DNA of 18,572 nt from Ichthyophonus hoferi. Taxonomy: Eukaryota; Opisthokonta; Ichthyosporea; Ichthyophonida; Ichthyophonidae. How positions within the stretch are numbered: the stretch's first letter is position 1; each line of letters opens with the position of its first letter. The DNA lies in assembly GCA_002751075.1 (NCBI GenBank), contig NAOQ01000056.1, positions 188,083 to 206,654 on the forward strand, in the 5' to 3' direction. Both the position numbers and the translations under genes were made by a program. Under the pieces are notes generated by a model. It searched no databases and was not told where the DNA came from. It was given only the letters and a program-made list of their open reading frames with translations. Of this stretch, positions 17,857 to 18,572 are shown piece after piece.

Positions 17857-18113
17857 ACATGAAAAACATAAAAACCAATTACTACTAGATACATAGATGA
17901 AATTGGATTTTTTAGCGACGTTATGAAGATATGCTATATAAATCATGTTACAACCCACTCTCTTTCCACATTAGATTTTTTCTATGCCACAGATGTAACC
18001 TTGCAGGATATATAACGCTCTTAAACCCATAATTGCACCTAACTCCCAGTTCCCTATTAGTATACATCTTGTTATTGTTTTGCTTGAAAATCTTTGGTAA
18101 TAATATCACCATC

Positions 18114-18119
18114 TTTATT
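18114..18119 (-). terminator. Poly(A) signal of the GH31 gene
   Basis: TTTATT on the plus strand is AATAAA on the minus strand, starting 10 bases after the stop codon. Another AATAAA overlaps the stop itself (18133-18128). The 3' untranslated region is therefore probably very short. Confidence 0.5.
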
Positions 18120-18128
18120 CTTTTTAAT

Positions 18129-18572
18129 TTATTCCCATACTATCTGCAGAGGAGTAAATACATCCACATCAAATCCGCTTATATCCAGTCTGCCATTGTC
18201 TTGCACAAACGTTGCCGATTGGCCATTAACATGAACAGTGGTAATTTTTGCCCCTTGGTAGCCCAATATGGCAATATTTTTATATAAACGCTGTGATCCT
18301 GGGAACTGCTGTCCATGGGTTTCGACCGTTGAAATTAGGCCTGAATTGTTGGCTGCATATGTGACAAACATCCAATCTGAAGTTGCAATTGTTAACACAT
18401 CATCTAGGTATAGATCACCCTGGGCCTTTCCTTGGCTATCCATGGCTACAACCAAATCAAATGACTTCTTAGCCCATGTACCGGTTATTGTTAGTTCGTT
18501 AGAGTCAAACATGCAAATCACTTGACCTCCTCTAAAATGAACGCCAATAGTATCAAGTGGAAGTTGTAGATC
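18129..18572 (-). CDS. Glycoside hydrolase family 31 alpha-glucosidase, C-terminal part
   Basis: The frame is open from the window edge for 147 codons to TAA at 18131-18129. It begins LPLDTIGVHFRGGQVICMF, which matches the GH31 segment APLDTINVHLRAGYI that follows the catalytic barrel. It then reads SFDLVVAMDSQGKAQGDLYLDD, equivalent to the AxGELFWDDG segment of acid alpha-glucosidase. It continues through TYAANNSGLI, KNIAILGYQGAKITTV and VHVNGQSATF to ...PLQIVWE, like the end ...QFLVSW of human GAA. This is the C-terminal beta-sandwich region; the catalytic Asp residues lie upstream, outside the window. Family members release glucose from glycogen or maltose-type substrates, either in lysosomes or secreted into the gut. 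The Gly that usually follows DD is Val here. The gene runs right to left, convergent with the CBM14 gene 5.1 kb away. Confidence 0.9.
   Translation of the reverse strand, partial: DLQLPLDTIGVHFRGGQVICMFDSNELTITGTWAKKSFDLVVAMDSQGKAQGDLYLDDVLTIATSDWMFVTYAANNSGLISTVETHGQQFPGSQRLYKNIAILGYQGAKITTVHVNGQSATFVQDNGRLDISGFDVDVFTPLQIVWE

Noticed and set aside
18033-18525. Two plus frames opposite the GH31 exon
   Set aside because: They are shadows on the opposite strand of a clearly recognised coding exon.

Overview
The window reads as eukaryotic, AT-rich genomic DNA. Coding regions are split by GT-AG introns, there are no bacterial-style operons, and microsatellites and old retroelement pieces are plentiful. 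The right-hand 11 kb looks like an arthropod or similar chitin-bearing invertebrate. It carries a secreted protein with three CBM14 chitin-binding domains and the last part of a lysosomal-type glycoside hydrolase family 31 alpha-glucosidase. A crustacean such as a copepod would fit the low GC and the CPAP3/obstructor-like architecture, but the species cannot be fixed from sequence alone.

Layout. 1-0.6 kb: minus-strand exons of an unrecognised protein that runs off the left edge. 1.0-3.7 kb: non-coding DNA with 13 copies of CCAATCA/TGATTGG, a 24-bp palindrome, a diverged duplication, a GC-rich island between perfect inverted repeats and a long CTAT-type microsatellite. 3.7-5.5 kb: a pyrimidine tract, a purine-rich possible exon with a strong donor, and a 470-bp minisatellite with a roughly 12-bp period. 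6.0-6.65 kb: plus-strand exons of a second unrecognised protein, whose probable intron is almost wholly TATATG-type repeat. 6.9-9.0 kb: plain AT-rich DNA with one possible membrane-helix exon and one LTR fragment. 9.0-10.3 kb: weak exon candidates, one resembling the start of a trypsin-like protease domain. 9.7-11.8 kb: an old, non-coding LTR element (LTR, tRNA-Trp-type primer site, short interior, second LTR, second primer site). 11.85-13.07 kb: the CBM14 gene in two exons, with TATA box and poly(A) signal. 13.5-17.5 kb: a small secreted or membrane ORF on the minus strand and a decayed duplicate 3.6 kb away, separated by empty AT-rich DNA with hairpins and an inverted LTR fragment. 17.5-17.9 kb: a 44-bp tandem repeat and a retroelement leader fragment. 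18.13 kb to the end: the terminal GH31 exon on the minus strand.

Texture changes near 6.9 kb. To the left are dense simple repeats, CCAAT motifs, short putative introns and two coding-like frames that pass through TAA. To the right is ordinary invertebrate-like DNA. Either the locus has two very different halves or the contig joins two genomes (for example host plus a protist associate). The only confidently identified genes, CBM14 and GH31, are convergent, unrelated in pathway as far as can be seen, and both lie in the right half. All functional calls come from reading motifs by eye; no database was searched.
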